A DNA stretch of 64,000 nucleotides, from positions 952,001 through 1,016,000 of the forward strand of contig NC_018515.1 of NCBI RefSeq assembly GCF_000231385.2, written 5' to 3'. The notes beneath the pieces are model-generated. The model was not told the origin of the DNA, did not search any database, and saw only the letters and a list, made by a program, of their open reading frames with translations. Numbering within the stretch: position 1 is the first letter of the stretch; each line of letters begins with the position of its first letter. The translations under genes and the position numbers were made by a program. This DNA is from Desulfosporosinus meridiei DSM 13257 (GTDB lineage Bacteria > Bacillota > Desulfitobacteriia > Desulfitobacteriales > Desulfitobacteriaceae). Below are positions 8,184-16,978 of this stretch, piece after piece.

Positions 8184-9258
8184 GGAGTCTGCGGCAAAGG
8201 CAGGTATACTGCTTGCGGAGATTGAGTCTTTAGCGCAAAGTCCATTTACCATCATGGAAGTATGCGGAACACATACTGTTGCCATAGCTAAAAATGCCAT
8301 ACGTGAGTTGTTGCCGAAAAGTATACGATTGGTTTCGGGGCCGGGGTGTCCGGTTTGTGTCACTTCCAATGGAGATATTGATCGCTATTTGTACTTGGCA
8401 GCTCAGAAAAATGTAATAACTGCAACCTTCGGAGATATGATTCGAGTACCGGGCACAGAGAAAAATCTACAAGAGTTGAGAGCTGAAGGAGGAGATATTC
8501 GAGTTGTTTATTCAACTCAGGATGCTTTAGAGTTAGCTCGTCAAAATCCCGACAAAGAAGTTGTCTTTCTAGGTATTGGCTTTGAAACCACAGTCCCGAC
8601 AGTAGCGGTGAGTTTAGAAATTGCTAAACGTGAAGCAATAAAAAATTATAGTGTGTTGTCTATGCACAAAGTAGTGCCCCCTGTTTTAAAGTTATTAGCA
8701 GAAGACGAACAATTATTGGTGGATGCTTTTCTTGATCCGGGGCACGTCTGCTCGATTATCGGAATAGAGCCTATAAAATTTATGGCCAAAGATTATGGTA
8801 AACCAGGTGTTGTTACTGGATTTGAAGCTTTAGATATCTTAGAGGGGATTGCCATGCTCCTTCGGCAACGTGCTGAAGGTCGCTCAGACATTGAAATCCA
8901 ATATCAGCGCGTGGCTAAGCCGGAGGGTAACCCCCAGGCCAAGATGTTTATCGAGCGGGTTTTTGAGAGGATTGATGCATCCTGGCGGGGGATAGGAATT
9001 ATTCCACAAAGTGGTTTGGGTATACGGGCAGACTATAGTCCATGGGATGCTGCTCGGAAATTTTCCTTACCTGTTTTTCAATCTCGGGAGACGCCCGGCT
9101 GTCGTTGTGGAGATGTCTTAAGAGGGGTAATCTATCCCACCCAGTGTCCTTTATTTGCTAAGCATTGTACGTCAATGAAGCCTATTGGACCATGTATGGT
9201 GTCTACAGAAGGGTCGTGTGCGGCTTATCACCGTTACGCCCAAAGGAGTGTGGATTAG
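8161..9258 (+). CDS. hypD: Hydrogenase formation protein HypD
   Basis: HypD is a [4Fe-4S] scaffold on which the Fe(CN)2CO centre is assembled with HypC and HypE. The frame is open from 8086, but I choose the ATG at 8161, five bases after GGAGGT; an ATG at 8167 is also possible. This gives 365 residues, the normal length, and overlaps the end of hypC. Recognised motifs are EVCGTHT, SGPGCPVC and the cysteine-rich C-terminal part (GCRCGDVLRG, CPLFAKHC). Translationally coupled to hypC and hypE. Confidence 0.95.
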   Translation: MLMKRGSRESAAKAGILLAEIESLAQSPFTIMEVCGTHTVAIAKNAIRELLPKSIRLVSGPGCPVCVTSNGDIDRYLYLAAQKNVITATFGDMIRVPGTEKNLQELRAEGGDIRVVYSTQDALELARQNPDKEVVFLGIGFETTVPTVAVSLEIAKREAIKNYSVLSMHKVVPPVLKLLAEDEQLLVDAFLDPGHVCSIIGIEPIKFMAKDYGKPGVVTGFEALDILEGIAMLLRQRAEGRSDIEIQYQRVAKPEGNPQAKMFIERVFERIDASWRGIGIIPQSGLGIRADYSPWDAARKFSLPVFQSRETPGCRCGDVLRGVIYPTQCPLFAKHCTSMKPIGPCMVSTEGSCAAYHRYAQRSVD

Positions 9259-10251
9259 TTGGATCGCATTATGTTGGCACATGGAAGCGGTGGTCGGTTA
9301 AGTCATGAATTAATTCTTAATCTTTTTCAGAAACACCTAGGAAATGCTTACCTGAATCAAATGAATGATGCAGTGCTCTTACCGGGATTGGAGCAGATTG
9401 CAGTGTCAACAGACTCTTTTGTAGTATCGCCCTTATTTTTTCGGGGTGGAAATATAGGTAAGCTTGCGGTCTGTGGAACGGTCAATGATTTAGCAGTAAG
9501 TGGTGCAATTCCGAAGTTTATAACCCTGGCCCTTATTTTAGAAGAGGGTTTACCTATAGAAGAATTAGAACAGATCATTAAAAGTGTTTCAGAGACCGCT
9601 GTCGAAGCTGGAGTATTGGTGGTTTGTGGGGATACAAAAGTCGTAGAGCGTGGAAGTGCTGATAGGATTTTCATAAATACAACAGGGATAGGATACGTTA
9701 CCGATCGTTTAGTGGAACCTAAGCGAATTCAGCCCGGTGATGAGATTATTATTACCGGAACCATTGGGGATCATGGGATTGCAATTTTGTCTGAGCGAGA
9801 AGGGCTGGAATTTCAAACACCTGTGCTGAGTGACTGTGCTCCATTAAATAAACTAATAGATACTTTTTATTTGCCCGGAGTTAAGTGCATGAGAGACCCT
9901 ACCCGTGGTGGTGTGGCGACAACACTTAATGAACTAGCACAACAAGCTGGAGTGGGTATGCTCTTAAAAGAGGAGCTCTTGCCCTTGTTGCCAAGTGTTG
10001 AAAGTGCGTGTGAGATGTTAGGTCTAGACCCTCTATATTTGGCAAACGAAGGAAAAGCTTTAGTTATTGTAGCTCCCGAAGTTGCGGACGAAGTGCTTTT
10101 AAAGATGCAATCTCATCCTTTGGGACAGAATGCAACTCGTATTGGGATAGTACAAGAAGGAAAGTCGGGGCTCGTGCTTTTGGAAACTTTCCTTGGGGGG
10201 AAACGCATCGTCGGTATGCTTGAGGGCGAACATCTTCCCCGGATATGTTGA
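9259..10251 (+). CDS. hypE: Hydrogenase maturation protein HypE
   Basis: HypE dehydrates its carbamoylated C-terminal cysteine to a thiocyanate that supplies CN to the Fe centre. The 330-residue protein has the AIR-synthase/PurM fold (HGSGGRLSHELI, PTRGGVATTLNELA) and ends in PRIC, leaving the essential terminal cysteine intact. It starts at a TTG right after the hypD stop, with AAAGGAG upstream. Last of the hypFCDE genes. Confidence 0.96.
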   Translation: MDRIMLAHGSGGRLSHELILNLFQKHLGNAYLNQMNDAVLLPGLEQIAVSTDSFVVSPLFFRGGNIGKLAVCGTVNDLAVSGAIPKFITLALILEEGLPIEELEQIIKSVSETAVEAGVLVVCGDTKVVERGSADRIFINTTGIGYVTDRLVEPKRIQPGDEIIITGTIGDHGIAILSEREGLEFQTPVLSDCAPLNKLIDTFYLPGVKCMRDPTRGGVATTLNELAQQAGVGMLLKEELLPLLPSVESACEMLGLDPLYLANEGKALVIVAPEVADEVLLKMQSHPLGQNATRIGIVQEGKSGLVLLETFLGGKRIVGMLEGEHLPRIC

Positions 10252-10270
10252 GAAAGTATGAGGCGGTATT

Positions 10271-10681
10271 ATGCGGATAGCAGTCATCGATGGCCAAGGT
10301 GGCGGTATTGGTAAACACATTGTAGAACAATTACGCAAAAAGATTCCGGATCTCAATATTCTTGCCCTTGGTACAAATGCCTTGGCAACCGGTGCCATGC
10401 TGCGGGCAGGGGCCACAGAGGGGGCATCTGGGGAGTCAGCGATATGTTATAACGTGGAGCGAGTGGATATAATTATTGGTTCAGTAGCGATTATGATGGT
10501 TTATGGTCTATTGGGAGAGATTACGGCAACTATGGCTACAGCAATTTCGGCCAGCAAAGCAGAAAAATTGCTGCTGCCTATTCAACGTGGAAATGTTCAG
10601 CTTATAGGTGTCCAGCGCATTCCTCTGCCTCACCAGATTGAAGCTCTGGTAGAGGTAGTAGAGGAACGCCTGAAGGGTTAA
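10271..10681 (+). CDS. DUF3842 family protein
   Basis: This 136-residue protein begins with a Rossmann-like nucleotide-binding motif (MRIAVIDGQGGGIGKHIV) and matches my recollection of the DUF3842 family, whose function is unknown. A central glycine/alanine-rich hydrophobic stretch is visible. It starts 19 bases after hypE with no terminator between, so it probably belongs to the hypFCDE transcript. This suggests, without proving, a role linked to hydrogenase. Confidence 0.75.
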   Translation: MRIAVIDGQGGGIGKHIVEQLRKKIPDLNILALGTNALATGAMLRAGATEGASGESAICYNVERVDIIIGSVAIMMVYGLLGEITATMATAISASKAEKLLLPIQRGNVQLIGVQRIPLPHQIEALVEVVEERLKG

Positions 10682-10730
10682 ACAGGGGACGGTTTACTTG
10701 TTAGCTTAAGACGAGTAACCGTCCCCCTGT
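10682..10730 (+). terminator. Hairpin carrying the ACAGGGGACGGTT repeat
   Basis: ACAGGGGACGGTTTACT is mirrored by AGTAACCGTCCCCCTGT (one extra base each side of perfect pairing) around a 15-base centre. It closes the hypFCDE-DUF3842 unit but has no T-run, so it may be a repeat element as much as a terminator. A related hairpin with the CGGTTTA core is at 60448-60478. Confidence 0.55.
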
Positions 10731-10783
10731 GATCTCTGTTCGGGGGTGAACGTCTGTCATCTTTTTTACTTAAAAGGGCATAC

Positions 10784-10812
10784 TTGACAAAGGTAATATT
10801 GATTGCTATTAT
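10784..10812 (+). promoter_or_regulatory. Sigma-A promoter of cysK
   Basis: TTGACA at 10784-10789 is followed after exactly 17 bases by TATTAT at 10807-10812, leaving a 5' leader of about 30 bases to the cysK ATG. Confidence 0.8.
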
Positions 10813-10850
10813 CAAAACATAGTAAATTGATATGAAATGGGGTAATTAAT

Positions 10851-11771
10851 ATGAGGGTTGTTGACAATATTACAGAATTAATAGGAAAGACCCCTTTAGT
10901 TCGTCTGCAACGGATAGTTAAGCCTGGTATGGCTAACGTCTATGTTAAGGTGGAGTTCTTTAATCCGGGCGGAAGTGTCAAAGATCGGATTGCCTGGGGA
11001 ATGATTAAGGATGCCGAGGAGCGAGGGATACTTCGTCCCGGCGGTACTATAATTGAGCCGACAAGCGGGAATACAGGGATCGGACTAGCCATGATCGCGG
11101 CTGCTCGAGGTTACCGCTTGATTGTGGTTATGCCCGATTCCCTAAGTGTTGAGCGACGGATGCTGATGGCTGCCTATGGAGCGGAGTTTATCTTGACTCC
11201 CGGAGCGGAAGGAATGAATGGGGCTATCGCCGAAGCTAAACGCCTACTCAACGAAAACCCCGATTATTTTATGCCTCAGCAATTTGAAAATCCTGCTAAC
11301 CCGGAAGCTCATCGTAAGACAACGGCATTAGAACTTCTTGAGCAATTGAAGGATATTGATGCCTTTGTTGCCGGAATCGGTACCGGGGGTACAATAACCG
11401 GAGTTGGAGAGGTGCTAAAAGCTCGTCTGCCAAAAATTCAGATCATCGGAGCTGAACCGGCTTCATCTCCGGTCATCTCTGGTGGGAAACCTGGTCCGCA
11501 TAAAATTCAAGGAATTGGTGCTGGGTTTATACCGGAAGTATTGAACAAGTCAATCCTAGATCAAGTTATGCAGGTCAGTAATGAGGAAGCCATGGAAACA
11601 GCACGGCGTATGGCTCGCGAAGAAGGACTTCTGGTAGGCATATCCTGTGGAGCGGCAGTCAGTGCAGCCCTTCAGGTAGCAGCTACGTTAGGTGAGGGGA
11701 AAAACCTCGTTGTCTTAGCTCCGGATACTGGGGAACGTTATTTGAGCACGGAACTATTTAGTAATCGATAG
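10851..11771 (+). CDS. cysK: Cysteine synthase A (O-acetylserine sulfhydrylase)
   Basis: This PLP enzyme makes cysteine from O-acetylserine and sulfide. The 306 residues match the family. The PLP lysine is in [10 protein letters not shown] (K45), the substrate loop is TSGNTGIG, and the phosphate-binding glycine loop is [10 protein letters not shown]. It has its own near-consensus promoter and a strong terminator, so it is monocistronic. A CBS-like enzyme would have extra domains, which are absent. Cytoplasmic. Confidence 0.95.
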   Translation: MRVVDNITELIGKTPLVRLQRIVKPGMANVYVKVEFFNPGGSVKDRIAWGMIKDAEERGILRPGGTIIEPTSGNTGIGLAMIAAARGYRLIVVMPDSLSVERRMLMAAYGAEFILTPGAEGMNGAIAEAKRLLNENPDYFMPQQFENPANPEAHRKTTALELLEQLKDIDAFVAGIGTGGTITGVGEVLKARLPKIQIIGAEPASSPVISGGKPGPHKIQGIGAGFIPEVLNKSILDQVMQVSNEEAMETARRMAREEGLLVGISCGAAVSAALQVAATLGEGKNLVVLAPDTGERYLSTELFSNR

Positions 11772-11778
11772 GTAAGGT

Positions 11779-11816
11779 AAAAGTCCCCTCGTCTAATTTT
11801 GGACGAGGGGACTTTT
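11779..11816 (+). terminator. Terminator of cysK
   Basis: A 15-base perfect stem (AAAAGTCCCCTCGTC) with an 8-base loop ends in TTTT. It also lies just downstream of the convergent GH18 gene and can serve both. Confidence 0.85.
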
Positions 11817-11832
11817 GACTGGCTCTACACGC

Positions 11833-13164
11833 TTACCTGAAACTTGTCTGAATGACATCATAAATCTTCGGATCTTCAGCACCGAGGTACCAGATAACTA
11901 TCCCCTTAATATCGTATTTATTTACTAGATCTAAAAGGGGAGCAAAAGAAGTGGCATCTATGAACCAAACTTCATGGACGACTTCATTTGCCCTATAGAT
12001 AAAATGAGGACCTTGTTGAATATCCTCAATGATGGGAGTATTGTAGCGTCGGGCTGTGGAAAGGGCATAGCTATAAGTTATTCCTCTGCCCACTTGTCCT
12101 AGCTCAAGGGGCCAGTCATAACCATAAGTGGGTACCCCGAGAACTATTTTGCTTTTGGGGATCGTAGTAACTGCATAGGCCAGTACTCTATCTATCCAAT
12201 CGGCAGGGGCGATTGGACCGGGTTCACTACCAGACCAATGAAAGTCATACCCCATTATCCGAACAGCATCCCCTGCTTGGCCGATCCCTAGATAATCATG
12301 AGCTTCGGAACCGCTCCAGTCCCCGAATGGATCTGGTTTGGCATGTACTGTTACTATAAGTTGCTTACCTATTGCCGCAAGAGCTATTTTCAACTCCTGA
12401 AGAAATATAACAAAGATCTCTCTATCACTTACAAATAAATTCTCATAGTTAATGTCGATACCGTCATAATTAAATTGCCTTAGTAGTTTTACAATATTGT
12501 TAACATGGTACTGCCTAATAATTGGGTCGTTAAGCACTGCCGAGATTTGTTCACTACTAAAGGCGTTTGTTATAAGAGGGATTATCTTAATACCCTGTGT
12601 CCGGGCAAAGGAAAGTATGGAATTGTCCTCCGCGCCGGGATATTTTATAATTTCCCCGGATGCTTTTACTTCGTACCAAAAGGGAGACAGGTTTTGAAAC
12701 ATGTCGGGGTGATTTTGCACGGATCGAAAGGCCTGAGTTTGAAGCCAATATGGAATCCATCCACCGACTGATCGGATAAGTACAGGTTTTGGTTGAGTTT
12801 TGGGAATCAGCATCTGCTGTCCAATTCTTATTTGGTTAGGGTTAACTCCGGGGTTAGCGGCAATTAGAGAGGATAAACTCAAGTTGAACTTTAAGGCGAT
12901 TTTATAGAAGGTATCTCCAGATTGAACCGTGTATATTTGGTACCCTTGGTCTTTGCTTTGAAGAGCTTGCCAAGTAATAGGTCCTACAACCCCATCGAGT
13001 GACAAGCCGCTGTCATTTTGAAACTGAATTACAGCTTGCAGGGTTTTCAAGCCAAATATCCCATCTGCTGTTCCGGGATTGTAGCCTAACCTATGTAATA
13101 ATGACTGGAGTTCTTTTACTTCAGCCCCTCTTGAACCCCGTTTCAAAGTCGCCAAAGCTGTCAC
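11833..13164 (-). CDS. Spore-cortex-type glycoside hydrolase (PG-binding, LysM, GH18)
   Basis: This is a predicted peptidoglycan hydrolase of the YaaH/SleL type, likely acting on spore cortex or cell wall. Domains: PG_binding_1 (about 8-70, TADGIFGLKTLQAV), LysM (78-121, YTVQSGDTFYKIA) and GH18 (about 130-443). The catalytic motif DGIDINYE at 234-241 keeps the acid E241, but the usual third Asp is Asn. There is no classic signal peptide, as in spore-associated members. A GTG at 13164 gives 443 residues; a TTG at 13155 is better placed after AGAGAGGTG. A large hairpin lies in its leader. Confidence 0.88.
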   Translation of the reverse strand: MTALATLKRGSRGAEVKELQSLLHRLGYNPGTADGIFGLKTLQAVIQFQNDSGLSLDGVVGPITWQALQSKDQGYQIYTVQSGDTFYKIALKFNLSLSSLIAANPGVNPNQIRIGQQMLIPKTQPKPVLIRSVGGWIPYWLQTQAFRSVQNHPDMFQNLSPFWYEVKASGEIIKYPGAEDNSILSFARTQGIKIIPLITNAFSSEQISAVLNDPIIRQYHVNNIVKLLRQFNYDGIDINYENLFVSDREIFVIFLQELKIALAAIGKQLIVTVHAKPDPFGDWSGSEAHDYLGIGQAGDAVRIMGYDFHWSGSEPGPIAPADWIDRVLAYAVTTIPKSKIVLGVPTYGYDWPLELGQVGRGITYSYALSTARRYNTPIIEDIQQGPHFIYRANEVVHEVWFIDATSFAPLLDLVNKYDIKGIVIWYLGAEDPKIYDVIQTSFR

Positions 13165-13184
13165 CTCTCTCTTTTAATTTCAGC

Positions 13185-13225
13185 AAAGAGCATAGAATAT
13201 CTAACTTAGATATTCTATGCTCTTT
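13185..13225. terminator. 41-base near-perfect palindrome upstream of the GH18 gene
   Basis: AAAGAGCATAGAATATCTAA is mirrored exactly around a single base. On the plus strand it is followed by TTATTATTT. On the minus strand it would lie in the 5' leader of the hydrolase gene. It may be a terminator for an upstream remnant or a regulatory hairpin. Confidence 0.5.
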
Positions 13226-13265
13226 ATTATTTGGAGGTACATATTTAGCCTAAAAACTCTAACTA

Positions 13266-13652
13266 CATACTAGAGGTTAATAGATGATCAATTTCTCCCC
13301 CTAACCTTCCGGAATTTCCTACAGGAGAGAGCCTGGTAGTAGGTCAAATTCGCCAGCGCCGGCGAATTTGACCTGTAGCCTTCATTGCCGGCAGCGAATA
13401 GTTTATCTCCATATTCCTTTAAATAGCTGCATCAGCTTGTTGGCTGTGCGCTGGGAATAGCTAGCCGATTCCACCGGCTATTTTCCTCATACTCCATAGG
13501 GGAGCGGGGCCTTAGCTTCCTTCAGGCGCCTGCTGATCTCGATGGCACTGGTAAGCATGATTTTAGAAGTATCTTGTTTGATTCTATTAATCTCATTTGC
13601 GATGATCAGGGGCGTACGTTCCGTGATGGATTCATCTATTTTGATTCCCGCC
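13266..13652 (-). pseudogene. Decayed DUF3102-domain gene
   Basis: Three minus-strand reading frames join into one DUF3102-like protein. Piece one (13651-13487) reads IDESITERTPLIIANEIN and later SAIEISRRLKEAKAPLPYG. Piece two (about 13474-13418) reads ESASYSQRTANKLMQLF. Piece three (about 13422-13323) reads KEYGDKLFAAGNEGYRSN then SPALANLTYYQA. DUF3102 proteins occur in phage-like or plasmid-like contexts in this group of bacteria (family knowledge). Frameshifts, stops and the lack of a start show it is not functional. A hairpin at 13342-13375 lies inside the third piece and looks like part of the coding relic. Confidence 0.75.
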
Positions 13653-13890
13653 TACATGTTAATAGCTTTAATTACAGCATACGCAGACGGACTTCAGATG
13701 GTGAAGGCTTGGCTGGCAACATCCCTTAGCTAAAACCACCCGTTCGGACATGGTTTTTCTTTCAGAGAGTAACCTCCTTCATTTCTTTGCCTCGGTGTCT
13801 AGCAAAGCAGTACTTAAAAGTTGTAAGACGGAATCGGGTATGATATCATCACAACATAACATATTTTGGTAAGTGGTGGGGGAGTGGATT

Positions 13891-14391
13891 ATGGGAAATA
13901 TTTTGGCGTATGGGTCACTTTACACTTATCAAGACTACTTAGGATGGCCTTCTGATGAGCGATGGGAAATCATTGACGGTATTGCCTACAATATGACATC
14001 TGCTCCATCGTCGAATCATCAGAGGGTTATTCGAGAACTAGCCACAGCCTTTAATGTATTCCTAAAAGGAAAAGGCCGCGAGATTTTCCCAGCGCCCTTT
14101 GATGTGCGTCTCTGCGATCAAGAAGAGGATGAACAAAACGTAAAGACCGTTGTTCAACCCGATCTATCTCTTATCTGTAATAAACACTTGATTGATCAAC
14201 ATGGCTGTAAAGGCAGCCCTGACTTAGTCATTGAAGTTACATCGCCCTCTACAATGCAAGTAGATTTAAAGGTAAAATTTCGTCGTTATGAAGTAGCAGG
14301 TGTTAAGGAATATTTTTTCGGTTCTAACGGATTAGGTGCATTTAGGATCTGCCATACATTTACGCTTCGGCAGGCTTTTGCGGTAATTTAA
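13891..14391 (+). CDS. Uma2-family (DUF820) endonuclease-like protein, internally shortened
   Basis: The N-terminal two thirds match the Uma2/PD-(D/E)XK-like family: YTYQDYLGWPSDERWEIIDG, then PDLSLIC and DLVIEVTSPST, with the expected Asp and Glu of the nuclease core, then KFRRYEVAGVKEYF. After KEYF the usual beta strands are missing and the protein jumps to FTLRQAFAVI, which resembles the normal C-terminal end. An internal deletion is likely. I start at the ATG at 13891 behind GGGGGAG; the frame opens at a GTG at 13873. 166 residues. Activity is doubtful. Confidence 0.7.
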   Translation: MGNILAYGSLYTYQDYLGWPSDERWEIIDGIAYNMTSAPSSNHQRVIRELATAFNVFLKGKGREIFPAPFDVRLCDQEEDEQNVKTVVQPDLSLICNKHLIDQHGCKGSPDLVIEVTSPSTMQVDLKVKFRRYEVAGVKEYFFGSNGLGAFRICHTFTLRQAFAVI

Positions 14392-14491
14392 AGAGTGATA
14401 TGTATACTGACAAGTTTTAATATACCTTTACAAGAGAAATTACCCTATGCTAAACTATCTGATAGTGACTAGCATAAGGAGGATTAACAGA

Positions 14492-15235
14492 ATGTCAGGA
14501 CATTCAAAGTGGTCAAACATTAAACATAAAAAAGGTAAGGCTGATGCTCAAAAGGGAAAAATATTCACTAAGTTGGGTCGTGAATTGTTAATCGCTGCCC
14601 GGGCTTGTGGAGGAGATGTCAATGACTTCCGTCTCAAGATTGCCATAGAAAATGCTAAAGCACAAAACCTCCCCAATGAAAACATTCAAAGAGCTATTCA
14701 AAAAGGGGCCGGCGGAACAGAAGGTGCAACTTATGAAGAGCTGCGTTATGAAGGGTATGGGCCGGGTGGAGTAGCGATTATGATCGATATCCTAACGGAT
14801 AATCGCAACCGAACTGCAGGTGAAGTGCGGCATATATTCTCCAAGAATGGTGGAAATATGGGTGAGACCGGCTGTGTAGGCTGGATGTTTGAAGACAAAG
14901 GGCAGCTTAGAATCCTGCGTGAGGGGCTAAAGATAACTGAAGATGATTTGATGATGATAGCTTTAGATGCAGGAGCTGAGGATTTTGAATCCGATGAGGA
15001 GGGGTTTGTTGTTTTAACTTCACCCCCAGACATGGAGGCGGTACGGCAAACTCTTATTGATCAAAAAATTACTATTGAAGAGTCGGTGCTTAGCCCTATT
15101 CCACAGAACTCCATTGAAATTACAGATCCGGATCAAGCCCGTAAGATTGTTAATTTGATGAATAAGTTGGAGGACCATGATGATATTCAGGGGGTTTATT
15201 CTAACTTTGAATTAGCAGAAGGGCTTAACTGGTGA
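14492..15235 (+). CDS. YebC/PmpR family transcriptional or translational regulator
   Basis: This is the conserved YebC/TACO1 family; members act as DNA-binding regulators or help ribosomes through difficult sequences. The start is the ATG at 14492 behind AAGGAGG, giving the family-typical MSGHSKWSNIKHKKGKAD and 247 residues. An upstream in-frame ATG at 14447 has no support. It begins the conserved block that leads to ruvCAB. Cytoplasmic. Confidence 0.93.
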   Translation: MSGHSKWSNIKHKKGKADAQKGKIFTKLGRELLIAARACGGDVNDFRLKIAIENAKAQNLPNENIQRAIQKGAGGTEGATYEELRYEGYGPGGVAIMIDILTDNRNRTAGEVRHIFSKNGGNMGETGCVGWMFEDKGQLRILREGLKITEDDLMMIALDAGAEDFESDEEGFVVLTSPPDMEAVRQTLIDQKITIEESVLSPIPQNSIEITDPDQARKIVNLMNKLEDHDDIQGVYSNFELAEGLNW

Positions 15236-15286
15236 GCTGGTAGTTGAACGAGTTCACTTTTTGCAGCGTAAAATTATTAAATTAAG

Positions 15287-15337
15287 CCCTCTTGGTAAGA
15301 CTATAGTTATTTAAATTATAGTCAGGAGGGTTTTTTT
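15287..15337 (+). terminator. Terminator after yebC overlapping the next ribosome binding site
   Basis: CCCTC pairs with GAGGG and GACTATA with TATAGTC, followed by seven Ts. The 3' arm AGGAGGG also looks like the ribosome binding site of the gene starting at 15342, so the hairpin could affect its translation. Confidence 0.65.
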
Positions 15338-15341
15338 CATT

Positions 15342-15710
15342 ATGTCAAAGTGGAAAGTCATCAGTTTAGTTCTTGTTATTGGCTTGGCAATTGGCGGCAT
15401 AGTACCTGCAGCAACTTTTTGGTGGTCTAACAAAGATCAGGCCCATTCGGTGTTGAATACTTTTGATTCGGAACAAAAATTGTCAAGTGAACCTTCCGAA
15501 AGAGAAAGCTATCATTTTGGTGTGGAGCAGGGAGTCCTTTCTGTGATCGAAGGAAAACCCGGCGAGAATGGGAATGTTGTCCTCTCAGGCTTATGTGTGG
15601 AGTCTTGGCCTAAGGAGATTGTAGAAATGGCCCATAAAGTTGAGTTCTATTCCCTAGATGAAGTTCAGTCATTTATTGACTCGGCAACGGAATCATTATG
15701 GCTTGAGTAA
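15342..15710 (+). CDS. BofC-like protein
   Basis: This 122-residue protein has an N-terminal membrane or signal segment (about 4-26) and a C-terminal domain (GVLSVIEGKPGENGNVVLSG, then VEFYSLDEVQSFIDS) resembling the BofC C-terminal domain. In Bacillus, BofC checks the SpoIVB protease that triggers pro-sigma-K processing. Its position between yebC and the ruv genes matches the Bacillus gene order, which strengthens a weak sequence resemblance. It would act in the intermembrane space of the forespore. The usual N-terminal BofC domain is not evident. Confidence 0.6.
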   Translation: MSKWKVISLVLVIGLAIGGIVPAATFWWSNKDQAHSVLNTFDSEQKLSSEPSERESYHFGVEQGVLSVIEGKPGENGNVVLSGLCVESWPKEIVEMAHKVEFYSLDEVQSFIDSATESLWLE

Positions 15711-15784
15711 AACAGAATAGAGAAGAGAGAAAGGGAATCAGCCGTCTTCTGTCGAAATCTATATGGATGGAAAGGAAGACGTAA

Positions 15785-16282
15785 ATGATTATTTTAGGAA
15801 TTGACCCAGGAACTGCAATTATGGGGTATGGATTAATTGAGCAAAAGGGTAATGACTTAAGGCCAATCGACTATTCTTGCTGGCGAACTCCTGCTCACAC
15901 GCCTTTGGCGGAACGGTTGCTAATGCTGTACGAGCAGATTGACCCTTATCTGCGTATGCACACACCCGATCATATTGCCGTAGAAGAGTTGTTTTTTAAT
16001 AGCAATACTACAACCGCCCTATCTGTTGGGCATGCCCGGGGTGTTGTCTTGTTGACAGGAGCTCAACACAGCATACCAATTTATGAATATACTCCTTTAC
16101 AGGTTAAACAAGCTGTAGTTGGGTATGGAAGAGCTGAAAAAGCCCAAGTTCAACAAATGGTTAGAGGATTATTAGGACTCAAAGATATTCCGAAACCCGA
16201 CGATACTGCGGATGCCCTGGCGCTGGCAATATGTCATGCACACAGCTTTTCTTTGAACCAGAAGATTGGAGAGTTTAGATGA
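15785..16282 (+). CDS. ruvC: Holliday junction resolvase RuvC
   Basis: RuvC cuts Holliday junctions at the end of recombination. The 165 residues begin [16 protein letters not shown] with the first catalytic Asp. A second acidic residue lies in VEELFFN and the C-terminal acid pair in [22 protein letters not shown] lies just upstream of the ATG. It overlaps ruvA by four bases (ATGA), so the two are coupled. Confidence 0.96.
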   Translation: MIILGIDPGTAIMGYGLIEQKGNDLRPIDYSCWRTPAHTPLAERLLMLYEQIDPYLRMHTPDHIAVEELFFNSNTTTALSVGHARGVVLLTGAQHSIPIYEYTPLQVKQAVVGYGRAEKAQVQQMVRGLLGLKDIPKPDDTADALALAICHAHSFSLNQKIGEFR

Positions 16283-16881
16283 TTGGAATGTTGCGGGGCA
16301 AGGTTTGGGAAATCCAAGGTGAGCGTTTAGTGATGGATGTACAGGGCACTGGGTACCTGCTGACGGTTCCCTATGGACTTTTAGCAAAGATACACCCCGG
16401 GCAAGAACTTATCGTCTACACTCACGTGGTTATGCGTGAAGACGATTTATCTCTTTACGGTTTTTCTTCATTTGAAGAGAAACAGCTCTTTCTTCAAATG
16501 TTAAGTGTTTCAGGAATTGGTCCCAAAGCAGCTATATCCCTACTTTCAACCTTTGGAGCGATACAGATTGAAAGCGCCATTGCAAGTGAAAATCTTAACT
16601 TGTTAACAAAGGTTCCTGGTATCGGAAAAAAGACAGCCCAGCGGCTAATTCTAGAACTGAAAGAGAAATTTAAAGGGCATAATTTAGCTGCTAATGAAAG
16701 CGGTTCGTTTTCTGAACCCTTGTCTCAGAGTCACTCTGAAGCTCAGGAAACCCTACTGGCTTTAGGATTTGGCTTGGAGGAAGCACGTCAGGCTCTGAGC
16801 CGGGCCTTAAAAGACGGCGGGGAATTGACGACGGAGGAGCAAGTAAAGAAGGCACTGCGTTTTCTCGCCTCCGGGCACTAA
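16279..16881 (+). CDS. ruvA: Holliday junction branch migration protein RuvA
   Basis: RuvA binds the four-way junction and loads RuvB. The 200 residues show the N-terminal OB fold ([21 protein letters not shown]), paired helix-hairpin-helix motifs ([16 protein letters not shown] and [16 protein letters not shown]) and the flexible C-terminal RuvB-binding domain. It overlaps ruvC by four bases. Confidence 0.96.
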   Translation: MIGMLRGKVWEIQGERLVMDVQGTGYLLTVPYGLLAKIHPGQELIVYTHVVMREDDLSLYGFSSFEEKQLFLQMLSVSGIGPKAAISLLSTFGAIQIESAIASENLNLLTKVPGIGKKTAQRLILELKEKFKGHNLAANESGSFSEPLSQSHSEAQETLLALGFGLEEARQALSRALKDGGELTTEEQVKKALRFLASGH

Positions 16882-16946
16882 TGTTGCTTCCCTATTGATT
16901 CAAAAATGTGTCCTCTATAGAGATTATTAATATGTACAGAGAAAGT

Positions 16947-16978
16947 AAAGGTCTCCCAATGTTGTGGAGGCCTTTATT
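16947..16978 (+). terminator. Hairpin after ruvA
   Basis: AAAGGTCTCC pairs with GGAGGCCTTT (one G-T pair) across a 9-base loop, followed by ATTAA. It suggests that ruvB, 200 bases later, has its own promoter. Confidence 0.5.

Noticed and set aside
13542-13733. 63-codon plus-strand hydrophobic frame
   Set aside because: It is antisense to the DUF3102 relic and its hydrophobicity is explained by that.
11833-14391. Prophage remnant around cysK
   Set aside because: Only one DUF3102 relic is seen; no integrase, terminase or structural genes.
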